Assembly: GCF_007827815.1 (NCBI RefSeq)
Contig: NZ_VITH01000018.1
Location: forward strand, 62,001 to 126,000
Reading direction: 5' to 3'
DNA: 64,000 nucleotides
Source: Azospirillum brasilense
GTDB lineage: Bacteria; Pseudomonadota; Alphaproteobacteria; Azospirillales; Azospirillaceae
In this document: piece after piece, positions 8,490-16,132 of the stretch
How positions within the stretch are numbered: the stretch's first letter is position 1
How the letters are laid out: every line of letters begins with the position of its first letter
Made by a program: the position numbers and the translations under genes
Notes under the pieces: generated by a model
Told to the model about the DNA's origin: nothing
What the model saw: only the letters and a program-made list of their open reading frames with translations
Databases searched by the model: none

Positions 8490-9407
8490 TCAGGTGCCGG
8501 GGATCGGTGGAACAAACGGAACGATCCGTTCGACGAGACCGGTGAATTTTTTCACCAGGGGCGAACTTTCGTTGCTCCGTTGGGCCAGTTGCAGGGTGGT
8601 GACGGCGTCCGGCGTGTCGAGCGGCCGGTACACCACTCCCTCCAGCGCCACCTGCCGAAGCTGGCCGGGAAGAATCGACACGCCCAGCCCGGCGGCGATC
8701 AGCCCGATGATGGTGAAGGCCTCGCGCGCGTCCTGGGTCACGTTGGGGCGGAATCCGGCGGCGGCGCACAGGGCGAAGACCTGCTCGTGCGTGCTGGTGC
8801 CGAAATCGGCGGGGTAGAAGACGAAGGGCTCGTCGCGCAGCGCGGCCAGCGGCACCACCTCCCGCCCGGCCAGCGGATGGTCGGCGCGCATCACCGCCAG
8901 CAGCGGTTCCCGCACCACGTCGTGGAAGCGAAAGGACTCGGGCTCGGGGACGAAGCGCGGCTCCCGGATGAAGCCGACGTCGAGCCGGCGGTCGGCCAGC
9001 GCCGTCAACTGCTGCTTGGACGGCAGCTCGACCAGAGTCAGATGCACGTCGGGATGGGCCCGGCGGTAGGCGTCGATGATCCGCGGCACCATCGGCAGGA
9101 AGGGGGCCGCCGCGGTGAAGCCGACGCGCAGTTCGCCGACCTCGCCCTTGGCGGCGCGGCGGGTCAGCACGGCGGCGCGCTCCGCCCGCGCCAGGATCTC
9201 CCGCGCCTCGCCCAGCAGGAGCTGGCCCGGTTCGGTCAGCTCGACCCTACGCTTGGTGCGCTCGAACAGGCGGGCGCCCAGCTCGGCCTCCAGCGCCTGG
9301 ATCGACTGGCTGAGCGGCGGCTGCCCGATGCCCAGCCGGGCGGCGGCGCGGCTGAAATGCAGCTCCTCGGCGACGGCCACGAAATGGCGGAGATGGCGCA
9401 GGTCCAT
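8490..9407 (-). CDS. LysR-family regulator, probable GcdR-type activator of glutarate catabolism
   Basis: Protein of 305 residues with an N-terminal winged HTH (MDLRHLRHFVAVAEELHFSRAAARLGIGQPPLSQSIQALE, 1-40) and the LysR effector-binding domain (about 90-295). It is divergent from gcdH with a 107-bp gap holding a T-N11-A dyad. In Pseudomonas a LysR protein (GcdR) next to gcdH and a glutarate CoA-transferase activates them in response to glutarate; the same arrangement is seen here, so the role is inferred from context. Confidence 0.88.
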   Translation of the reverse strand: MDLRHLRHFVAVAEELHFSRAAARLGIGQPPLSQSIQALEAELGARLFERTKRRVELTEPGQLLLGEAREILARAERAAVLTRRAAKGEVGELRVGFTAAAPFLPMVPRIIDAYRRAHPDVHLTLVELPSKQQLTALADRRLDVGFIREPRFVPEPESFRFHDVVREPLLAVMRADHPLAGREVVPLAALRDEPFVFYPADFGTSTHEQVFALCAAAGFRPNVTQDAREAFTIIGLIAAGLGVSILPGQLRQVALEGVVYRPLDTPDAVTTLQLAQRSNESSPLVKKFTGLVERIVPFVPPIPGT

Positions 9408-9418
9408 GGCAGTGTCTT

Positions 9419-9433
9419 ATATGAGGATCATAT
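9419..9433. promoter_or_regulatory. LysR-type operator (ATATGA-GGA-TCATAT) for the gcdH promoter
   Basis: A perfect 6-bp-arm dyad containing T-N11-A lies 12 bp before the lysR start codon and about 80 bp before gcdH, the usual place for an autoregulatory and activating LysR site. Confidence 0.65.
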
Positions 9434-9514
9434 TAAAGTCCCCTGATAAATGTATTTGAACCATGAAAGCGACCGCGCCATGTTGGGCGCATCGGACCTA
9501 GGGAGATTTTAAAC

Positions 9515-10717
9515 ATGGCCGCCAAGACCGGAGCCGCCTCCGCCAAGCTCGCTTCCTTCGCCTGGGAAGACCCGCTGCTCCTCGACGAGCAGCTGACCGA
9601 GGACGAGCGGATGATCCGCGACGCCGCGCGCAGCTATTGCCAGGACAAGCTGCTGCCGCGCGTGACCGAGGCCAACCGGCACGAGATCTTCCACCGCGAG
9701 ATCATGAACGAGATGGGCGAGCTGGGCTTCCTCGGCTCCACCATCGACGGCTACGGCTGCGCCGGGGTCAACTACGTCTCCTACGGTCTGGTCGCCCGCG
9801 AGGTCGAGCGGGTGGACAGCGGCTACCGCTCCGCCATGTCGGTGCAGTCCTCGCTGGTCATGCACCCGATCTACGCCTACGGCAGCGAGGCGCAGCGCGA
9901 GAAGTACCTGCCGAAGCTCGCCACCGGCGAATGGATCGGCTGCTTCGGCCTGACCGAGCCGGACGCCGGCTCCGACCCCGCCGGCATGAAGACCCGCGCC
10001 AAGAAGGTCGCGGACGGTTACATCGTCAGCGGCGCGAAGATGTGGATCACCAACTCGCCGGTCGCCGACGTCTTCGTCGTCTGGGCGAAGAACGACGAGG
10101 GCAAGATCAACGGTTTCGTGCTCGAAAAGGGCATGAAGGGCCTGTCGGCGCCGAAGATCGAGGGCAAGTTCTCGCTGCGCGCCTCGGCCACCGGCGAGAT
10201 CGTCATGGACGAGGTGTTCGTGCCGGAGGAGAACCGCCTGCCGAACATCGAGGGCATCGTCGGCCCGTTCGGCTGCCTGAACCGCGCCCGCTACGGCATC
10301 GCCTGGGGCGCCATGGGCGCCGCGGAGTTCTGCTTCCACGCCGCCCGCCAGTACCAGATCGACCGCAAGCAGTTCGGCCGTCCGCTGGCCGCGAACCAGA
10401 TCCCGCAGCTCAAGCTCGCCAACATGCAGACGGAGATCGCGCTCGGCCTGCAGGCCGCGCTGCAGGTCGGCCGCCTCCTCGACGAGGGCAAGGCGGCGCC
10501 GGAGATGATCTCGCTCATCAAGCGCAACAACTGCGGCAAGGCCCTGGACATCGCCCGCGTCGCCCGTGACATGCACGGCGGCAACGGCATCGCCGACGAG
10601 TTCCACGTCATCCGCCACGTGATGAACCTGGAGGCGGTGAACACCTACGAGGGCACGCACGACATCCACGCCCTGATCCTGGGCCGCGCCATCACCGGCA
10701 TCCAGGCCTTCGCGTGA
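9515..10717 (+). CDS. gcdH: glutaryl-CoA dehydrogenase
   Basis: Flavoprotein of 400 residues that oxidatively decarboxylates glutaryl-CoA to crotonyl-CoA, passing electrons to ETF. It carries the glutaryl-specific SGYRSAMSVQSSLV segment (R105, equivalent to the substrate-carboxylate arginine), the acyl-CoA dehydrogenase signature GCFGLTEPDAGSD (142-154), WITNSP, and the catalytic base E379 in NTYEGTHDIHALILGRAITG. It is followed by a CoA-transferase gene on the same strand. Start ATG at 9515 has a GGGAG site upstream. Confidence 0.96.
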   Translation: MAAKTGAASAKLASFAWEDPLLLDEQLTEDERMIRDAARSYCQDKLLPRVTEANRHEIFHREIMNEMGELGFLGSTIDGYGCAGVNYVSYGLVAREVERVDSGYRSAMSVQSSLVMHPIYAYGSEAQREKYLPKLATGEWIGCFGLTEPDAGSDPAGMKTRAKKVADGYIVSGAKMWITNSPVADVFVVWAKNDEGKINGFVLEKGMKGLSAPKIEGKFSLRASATGEIVMDEVFVPEENRLPNIEGIVGPFGCLNRARYGIAWGAMGAAEFCFHAARQYQIDRKQFGRPLAANQIPQLKLANMQTEIALGLQAALQVGRLLDEGKAAPEMISLIKRNNCGKALDIARVARDMHGGNGIADEFHVIRHVMNLEAVNTYEGTHDIHALILGRAITGIQAFA

Positions 10718-10728
10718 GGTGATGTTGT

Positions 10729-10871
10729 CCCTCTCCCGCCTCGGGAGAGGGAAGGGGCCCACGCCCCCGGCGTGGGAAGGGTGAGGGTGCCGCCAAGGAT
10801 CAGCGCGACGATCCTCGTACGACCCTCACCCGCCCGCTGACGCGGGCACCCTCTCCCGGGGCGGGAGAGGG
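10729..10871. repeat. GC-rich palindromic intergenic repeat, type A
   Basis: CCCTCTCCCGCCTCGGGAGAGGG hairpin, a core with GATCCTCGTACGACCCTCACCC, and a closing CTCTCCCGGGGCGGGAGAGG hairpin. It lies between gcdH and the CoA-transferase gene, so it is inside the presumed transcript. Confidence 0.82.
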
Positions 10872-10902
10872 GAATCAGGCGCTTTTCCATGAGGACCCCA
10901 CC

Positions 10903-12105
10903 ATGCCCGGCCCGCTTTCCCATGTCCGTGTCCTGGAACTCTCCCGCGTGCTCGCCGGGCCGTGGGCGGCGCAGACGCTGGCTGATCTCGGCGCCGACGT
11001 CATCAAGGTCGAACGGCCCGGCGCCGGGGACGACACGCGCGCCTGGGGTCCCCCCTGGGCGGGCGAGGAGTCGGCCTATTTCCTCTCCACCAACCGTGGC
11101 AAGCGGTCGATCACCATCGACTTCGAACGCCCGGAAGGCCAGGAGCTGGTGCGCAAGCTGGCCGCCCAGGCCGACGTCGTCATCGAGAACTTCAAGGTTG
11201 GCGGGCTGGTCAAGTACGGGCTGGACTATGACAGCCTGAAGGCGATCAACCCCGGCCTCGTCTACTGCTCGATCACCGGATTCGGGCAGGACGGCCCCTA
11301 CGCCAAGCGCGCCGGCTACGATTTCATGATCCAGGGCATGGGCGGGCTGATGAGCATCACCGGCCAGCCCGACGCCGAGGCGGGCGGCGGGCCGGTCAAG
11401 GTCGGCGTCGCGGTCACCGACGTCTTCACCGGCCTCTACGCCACCATCGGCGTGCTCGGCGCTCTGGCCCACCGCGACCGGACGGGGGAGGGGCAGTGGG
11501 TGAACCTCGCCCTGCTCGACGTCCAGGTGGCGGTGCTGGCGAACCAGGCCATGAACTATCTGGTCGGTGGCAAGGCGCCGCAGCGGCTGGGCAACGCCCA
11601 CCCGAACATCGTGCCCTACCAAGCCTTCGCCACGTTGGACGGCCACATCATCCTGGCGGTCGGCAACGACGGGCAGTTCACCAAGTTCTGTCAGGTCGCC
11701 GGCCGTCCGGAGCTGGCGCAGGACCCGCGCTACGCCACCAACCCGGCCCGCGTCGCCAACCGCAAGGAGCTGGTGCCGATCCTGGAACTGCTGCTGGAGC
11801 AGCGGACCAGCCGCGACTGGCTGTCGGCTCTGGAGGCGGTGGGCGTGCCCTGCGGGCCGATCAACGACGTGTCCCAGGTCTTTGCCGACCCCCACGTGCA
11901 GGCCCGCCACATCCACCAAGACCTGCCGCACCCGACCGCCGGGACGGTGCCGACGGTGGCGAGCCCGATCCGCTACTCCGCGACCCCCATCGAGCATACG
12001 GTCGCCCCACCGACGCTCGGCCAGCACACCGACGCCGTGCTGGAGGAGGCGCTGGGCCTATGCGCGGCGGACATCGCCGCCCTGCGGGAGAAGGGCGTGG
12101 TCTGA
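10903..12105 (+). CDS. class III CoA-transferase, probable succinyl-CoA:glutarate CoA-transferase
   Basis: CaiB/BaiF family enzyme of 400 residues. Visible family features are RVLAGPWAAQTLADLGADVIKVERP (15-39), TNRGKRSI, and the probable catalytic aspartate D140 in AGYDFMIQGMGG. Its place right after gcdH and beside a divergent LysR gene matches glutarate CoA-transferase (SugCT/GcoT) loci, which convert glutarate plus succinyl-CoA to glutaryl-CoA and succinate. Substrate is inferred from context; other dicarboxylates are possible. Confidence 0.88.
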   Translation: MPGPLSHVRVLELSRVLAGPWAAQTLADLGADVIKVERPGAGDDTRAWGPPWAGEESAYFLSTNRGKRSITIDFERPEGQELVRKLAAQADVVIENFKVGGLVKYGLDYDSLKAINPGLVYCSITGFGQDGPYAKRAGYDFMIQGMGGLMSITGQPDAEAGGGPVKVGVAVTDVFTGLYATIGVLGALAHRDRTGEGQWVNLALLDVQVAVLANQAMNYLVGGKAPQRLGNAHPNIVPYQAFATLDGHIILAVGNDGQFTKFCQVAGRPELAQDPRYATNPARVANRKELVPILELLLEQRTSRDWLSALEAVGVPCGPINDVSQVFADPHVQARHIHQDLPHPTAGTVPTVASPIRYSATPIEHTVAPPTLGQHTDAVLEEALGLCAADIAALREKGVV

Positions 12106-12141
12106 ACCGCGCGCACCCGTCATTTTGCCGCCCCGATCCCA

Positions 12142-12178
12142 TCCCTTCCCCCGCCGTGCGCGGGGGGAGGGATTTTTT
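12142..12178 (+). terminator. Rho-independent terminator after the CoA-transferase gene
   Basis: Arms at 12142-12154 and 12160-12172 pair over 13 bp (one G-T wobble) around a 5-base loop and are followed by six T residues. It starts 37 bp after the stop codon and closes the gcdH transcript. Confidence 0.85.
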
Positions 12179-12190
12179 GCGTGAACCGAG

Positions 12191-13117
12191 ATGATCGCCT
12201 CCAGCACCCCGTCCTCCGCCGCCACCGACACCCGCCTGGGCATCCTGCTGATGCTGCTGGGCATGTCGCTGTTCACCGTCAACGACGCGCTCGGCAAATG
12301 GCTGGTCGCCGACTATCCGGTGGCGATGCTGCTGGCCATCCGCAGCCTGTTCGGCGCGATGCTGCTGGCCCCGCTGATCCTGCGCGAAGGGGTGTGGTCG
12401 GTCTTCGCGGTGAAGCGGCTGCCGTTGCATCTTCTGCGCGTCGGCTGCGTGGCGGGCGAGGTCGCCTGCTTCTATTGGGCGGTGCGGTCGCTGCCGCTGG
12501 CCAACGTCATGACCATCTACATGGCCGCCCCGCTGATCGTCACCGCCCTGTCGGTGCCGCTGCTCGGCGAGAAGGTGGGCTGGCGCCGCTGGGCCGCGGT
12601 GGTGGTCGGCTTCGCCGGGGTGGTGATCGTGCTGAACCCGACGGGCCAGTTCGACGCGGTGCCGTCGCTGGTCGCCCTGTTCGGCACGCTGGTCTTCTCC
12701 ACGGGCCTGATCTCCACCCGGCTGCTGCGCGATTCGAGCAACCTGTCTCTGGTCAGCTTCCAGACCTTCGGCACCGGCCTGCTCGGCAGTGCGGCGCTGC
12801 CGCTGGTCTGGGTGCCGCCGCCGGGGTTGGACTTCCTGCTGCTGGGCGCGCTCGGCGTCACGGCGCTGGTCGGGCACGCGGCGATGAACCGTTCGCTCCA
12901 GCTCAGCCCGGCGGCGGTCGTCGTGCCGTTCCAGTATGTCTCGATCATCTGGGCGGTGGTGCTCGACCTGCTGGTCTGGGGCACGGCGCCGACCCTGCGC
13001 ATCATCGTCGGTGCGCTGCTCATCATCGGCAGCGGCCTGTTCGTCTTCCACCGCGAGCAGGCGTTGAACCGCGGTGCCGCGGCCGAGGCCAACGCCAGCG
13101 GCGGCCCCGGCGCTTAA
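12191..13117 (+). CDS. EamA-family (DMT superfamily) exporter
   Basis: Inner-membrane protein of 308 residues with about ten hydrophobic segments in two EamA repeats (first about 15-150, second about 165-290). It resembles RhtA/YdcZ-type metabolite exporters; the repeat ends LPLANVMTIYMAAPLIVTALSVPLLGEKVGWRRW and VVVPFQYVSIIWAVVLDLLVWG are characteristic. The substrate cannot be told. It begins just after the terminator of the gcdH operon and so has its own promoter. Confidence 0.88.
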   Translation: MIASSTPSSAATDTRLGILLMLLGMSLFTVNDALGKWLVADYPVAMLLAIRSLFGAMLLAPLILREGVWSVFAVKRLPLHLLRVGCVAGEVACFYWAVRSLPLANVMTIYMAAPLIVTALSVPLLGEKVGWRRWAAVVVGFAGVVIVLNPTGQFDAVPSLVALFGTLVFSTGLISTRLLRDSSNLSLVSFQTFGTGLLGSAALPLVWVPPPGLDFLLLGALGVTALVGHAAMNRSLQLSPAAVVVPFQYVSIIWAVVLDLLVWGTAPTLRIIVGALLIIGSGLFVFHREQALNRGAAAEANASGGPGA

Positions 13118-13126
13118 AAACGGCGC

Positions 13127-13507
13127 CTAAAGCGGGAAGAAGCGCGGCTCAAGCCGGACGGCGACGGGCTCCACCGGGGTCCAGCCGAGGCGCGCGATCA
13201 CCGCGTTCGACTCCACCGCCCGGCGCCCCGGTCCCAGCGACCATGTGATGTGGTAGATGCCGCCGCCGGGCCGGCCGGTCGTCCCGGCGATGGCGACGAC
13301 CAGCGCCTGAACGCCTTCGCCGTCGTCGGCCAGCCCGAGGACCGTTCCCTCACGTTCCGTGGGCAGCGGATGTCCCGCTCCGACGCCGTGGGCCAACGTG
13401 ATGTGATGGGCGACGGTGCGGGCGTAGCGCGCCGGGAACCGCGCCAGCAGGCGGGCGCGCTCCGCCTCCGGCAGCGCCCAGCCGACATAGCCTCCGCGGC
13501 GCGTCAT
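13127..13507 (-). CDS. small protein with paired HxT motifs (2H phosphoesterase-like)
   Basis: Protein of 126 residues that I do not recognise by name. Two H-[hydrophobic]-T motifs are plain: H35-I36-T37 in AHHITLAHG and H86-I87-T88 in YHITWSL, 51 residues apart. That is the defining pattern of the 2H phosphoesterase superfamily (RNA 2',3'-cyclic phosphodiesterases, tRNA ligase CPDase, LigT), but the protein is shorter than most members (about 180 residues). It is the last of a probable three-gene minus-strand operon, 18 bp after the preceding gene. Functional call is by motif only. Confidence 0.72.
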   Translation of the reverse strand: MTRRGGYVGWALPEAERARLLARFPARYARTVAHHITLAHGVGAGHPLPTEREGTVLGLADDGEGVQALVVAIAGTTGRPGGGIYHITWSLGPGRRAVESNAVIARLGWTPVEPVAVRLEPRFFPL

Positions 13508-13525
13508 GCGATCTCCCCGGTGCCC

Positions 13526-14836
13526 TCAGCGGCGTCCACCCCGCAGGATGTCGTCCATAACCTGGTTGGCCTCCGCCGGTCCGGCAATCAGCTCGATCAT
13601 GCGGATGGCGGTGTAGCCGGTCCGTGCGTCGCCGACCCCGTCCGCCAGCGACTGCCGTGCCGTGCCGGTCAGCGAGGCGGTGGCCTGCTGGGTCACGCTC
13701 TTCAGCTCGCCGCGCAGGCCCAGCGTGTCGGCGATGGTCGAGCATTTGCGCAGGGCGCGCGCCTGATTCTCGGCCTGCGCCATCCGCGCCGTGTCGGTGC
13801 CGGGGACCAGCGTCTCCACCGCGGTGAGGATTTCGGTGTCCGCGCCGTCGAGCACCTGGGTGCGCACCAGCTCGTGCACCGAGTTCCGGATGGTCTTCAG
13901 CCGCTGGTCGAAGTCCTTGTTGCGGCTGTGTTCCATGGCGTTGCGCGTGGCCTCCAGGCTGGCCACCAGATCGACCGCGAGGGTGGCGGCGGCCATGCGG
14001 TCCACCGTGCCGCCGGAGGCCGAGGCGACGCCGCGCGACCGTTCCTCGATCTGCGCCACCACCGTGCCGCCGAGGTCCAGGAACAGGGCGGCCCGGTCGC
14101 TGGACTTCTGGCCCAGGTCCATGTCCCACAGGCTGCCCAGCAGGATCGACGGGTCGGACAGGCGGGCCGCGGCCAGAAGGATGAACAGTTTCAGCGCCTC
14201 CGGGCGGGAGCGCGCGACCTGCCGCCCGATGGCCTGGATGCCGTCCAGATGGTCCTTGTGCAGCTTCTGAATCGGCTTGGGCGACAGGACGGCCTTCAGC
14301 TCCGCCACCGGCTGGGCGATGGTCAGGATGCGGGCGATGTCCTCAAGGGTCCGGATGCGGTCGGGGTTCAGCCGCAGCCCTAGCTCGTCGGCGAAGCGCC
14401 CCGTCTCCGTCTGCTCCAGAATGCCGGCCACGGCGGCGGAGGCCATGGACCAGAAGGCGCGGGCCGGCTCTGCCCGCGACGCGCCGTCGCCCAGCGCGCC
14501 CGTGACGCCGCGCAGCCGCTCCTTGCCGATCTGACCCTCCACCAGCGGCCACAGGGCGTTGACGGCGTCGCGGTCCACCTTGTTCAGCGGCGCCGGCTGG
14601 TTGCCGGTGGGAAGCTGGAACAGGTCCTCGAACGGCTCGCAGAACAGCCGCTTGAAGGTCGCGCGCCGCCTGGGCCGCACCTCGGCCAGACGGGGGCGGA
14701 TCAGCGAGAAGGTGTGCCGGACCTCCGGATGGTCGCCGATCTGCTGGAGCAGGTCGACCACCTGCCGGAACCGGGCCTCGTCGATGTCCAGCAGCTTGGT
14801 GCCGAGGCTGAGAAGGGCCTTGGGATCGGTGGTCAT
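13526..14836 (-). CDS. unknown helical protein, 436 residues
   Basis: I do not recognise this family. The sequence is predominantly amphipathic helix, lacks signal peptide and membrane segments, and has no nucleotide-binding motif I can see. The N-terminus (MTTDPKALLSLGTKLLDIDEARFRQVVDLLQQIGDH) and a central segment rich in alanine and leucine (near 225-290) suggest helical bundles. Codon use is like the neighbours (strong G/C at third positions), so the gene is real. It starts 3 bp after the upstream unknown gene stops, showing tight coupling; the 2H-like gene follows. Confidence 0.8.
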   Translation of the reverse strand: MTTDPKALLSLGTKLLDIDEARFRQVVDLLQQIGDHPEVRHTFSLIRPRLAEVRPRRRATFKRLFCEPFEDLFQLPTGNQPAPLNKVDRDAVNALWPLVEGQIGKERLRGVTGALGDGASRAEPARAFWSMASAAVAGILEQTETGRFADELGLRLNPDRIRTLEDIARILTIAQPVAELKAVLSPKPIQKLHKDHLDGIQAIGRQVARSRPEALKLFILLAAARLSDPSILLGSLWDMDLGQKSSDRAALFLDLGGTVVAQIEERSRGVASASGGTVDRMAAATLAVDLVASLEATRNAMEHSRNKDFDQRLKTIRNSVHELVRTQVLDGADTEILTAVETLVPGTDTARMAQAENQARALRKCSTIADTLGLRGELKSVTQQATASLTGTARQSLADGVGDARTGYTAIRMIELIAGPAEANQVMDDILRGGRR

Positions 14837-14839
14837 GGG

Positions 14840-15943
14840 TCAGGCCGCCTTCGCCTTGATCGCCTCGATCCGCATCACGAGGTCCATGTCGAGCTGGCCG
14901 CTGCGCCAGTCCACATAGGCCCGTACCGTGCGGCGGTTCGAGGCGAGAAGCCGGTCGGCCAGCAGCGCGTGGTCGGACTTCTCCTCGTCCTTGGGCAGCA
15001 GGGGCAGGACGCGGAACAGCTCGTGCACGGTCATGTCCTGCTCGTGCTTGCTCCGGGTCTGGGCCTCCGCCCAGCTCGTGATGATGAAGTCCCAGCCGTC
15101 GAGCAGCCAGGACAGCCGGGTGGTCGACCTGCGCACCAGCGTGCGCTTGGTGTCCCACTGGCGCAGCAGCGTTTCAAAAGCGGCGACCGACTGGTCGAGC
15201 TGGTTCACCACGTTGCGGACCTGGTTGAGCGTGTGCTCCGCCACCTCCGCGCAGAAGGTGCCGATGGGGGCGGCCTCCGACACGCTGCCGTTCGCCCAGT
15301 CGGTCAAGCTGTCGCGGAACTGCAGCAGGTCGCGGGCCAGACGGCGGAGCCGCGCCGGCTTCGGCGAGGTGGCGATGCCCACCGGCTCCATGAAGGTCGC
15401 CAGCTCGGCCACGCGCGCGTAGAGTTCGGTCGGCTCCAGGGCGAGGCTCTGGGCCGCCTTGGTCATGTAGCTGCGGGTCAGCTGCTCGCCCTTTTCCGAG
15501 CCGAGGCCGGCGCGCAGGATGTCGGTCGATTCCAGCCCGACCGCCTTCAGCACCTCGACGATGAGCTGGTAGTTGATGAGCAGCCGCTGCTCGTCCTCGT
15601 CGCGCAGCGCCGCCTCCGCCGCCTCGACGGCCAGCGGTCCGGCGAGGCCGCAGCGCGCCGCCTGGAGCACCGCCTTGCGGATGTCGTCCGGCGAGCAGCC
15701 GTCCGCCTTGCGGATCAGGTCCTGCAGCATGCGGTCGTGGACGGTCATCGGGAAGGCGAGCGGCAGACCCTTCCACGGCACCACATAGACGCCGTGCCCG
15801 TCCGACAGGTTGGGAATCAGAACCTCCAGCTTGTCCCGGTCGTCCTTGCGCACCCGCGTCTGCGCCAGCACCGGGGTGGTGAAGGCCACGGCGGCGCCGC
15901 GCTCCTCGAAGGTGGAGGGAGCAAAATTCGTAAGTGAACGCAT
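14840..15943 (-). CDS. unknown protein, 367 residues, first gene of an unexplained operon
   Basis: No family recognised. The N-terminal 75 residues look mixed alpha/beta (VRKDDRDKLEVLIPNLSDGHGVYVVPWKGLPLAFPMTVHDRML); the rest is helical, with a long stretch near 215-300 that could form a coiled-coil or bundle (TLNQVRNVVNQLDQSVAAFETLLRQW). No signal peptide or membrane segment. It is divergent from asmA across about 190 bp and tightly coupled to the next gene. Cytosolic location and a complex with the next gene's product are inferred only from that coupling. Confidence 0.8.
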   Translation of the reverse strand: MRSLTNFAPSTFEERGAAVAFTTPVLAQTRVRKDDRDKLEVLIPNLSDGHGVYVVPWKGLPLAFPMTVHDRMLQDLIRKADGCSPDDIRKAVLQAARCGLAGPLAVEAAEAALRDEDEQRLLINYQLIVEVLKAVGLESTDILRAGLGSEKGEQLTRSYMTKAAQSLALEPTELYARVAELATFMEPVGIATSPKPARLRRLARDLLQFRDSLTDWANGSVSEAAPIGTFCAEVAEHTLNQVRNVVNQLDQSVAAFETLLRQWDTKRTLVRRSTTRLSWLLDGWDFIITSWAEAQTRSKHEQDMTVHELFRVLPLLPKDEEKSDHALLADRLLASNRRTVRAYVDWRSGQLDMDLVMRIEAIKAKAA

Positions 15944-16132
15944 GGTTCTCGGGTCGGGAGGGAAGTGGAACGCCGTGCGGTACCACCCCTAGCATGATTC
16001 GCTCAATTTTTCGTTAAATCCGCACAAGATCATCCTTTCCTCAGCCCTTTGGAGGTAAGGCGCCACACCGGCGGTCATTTGCCCGTTATTCAGCCAGAGG
16101 GTGCGGTGCGGACAGGCAAGGGGGCGTGGCGG

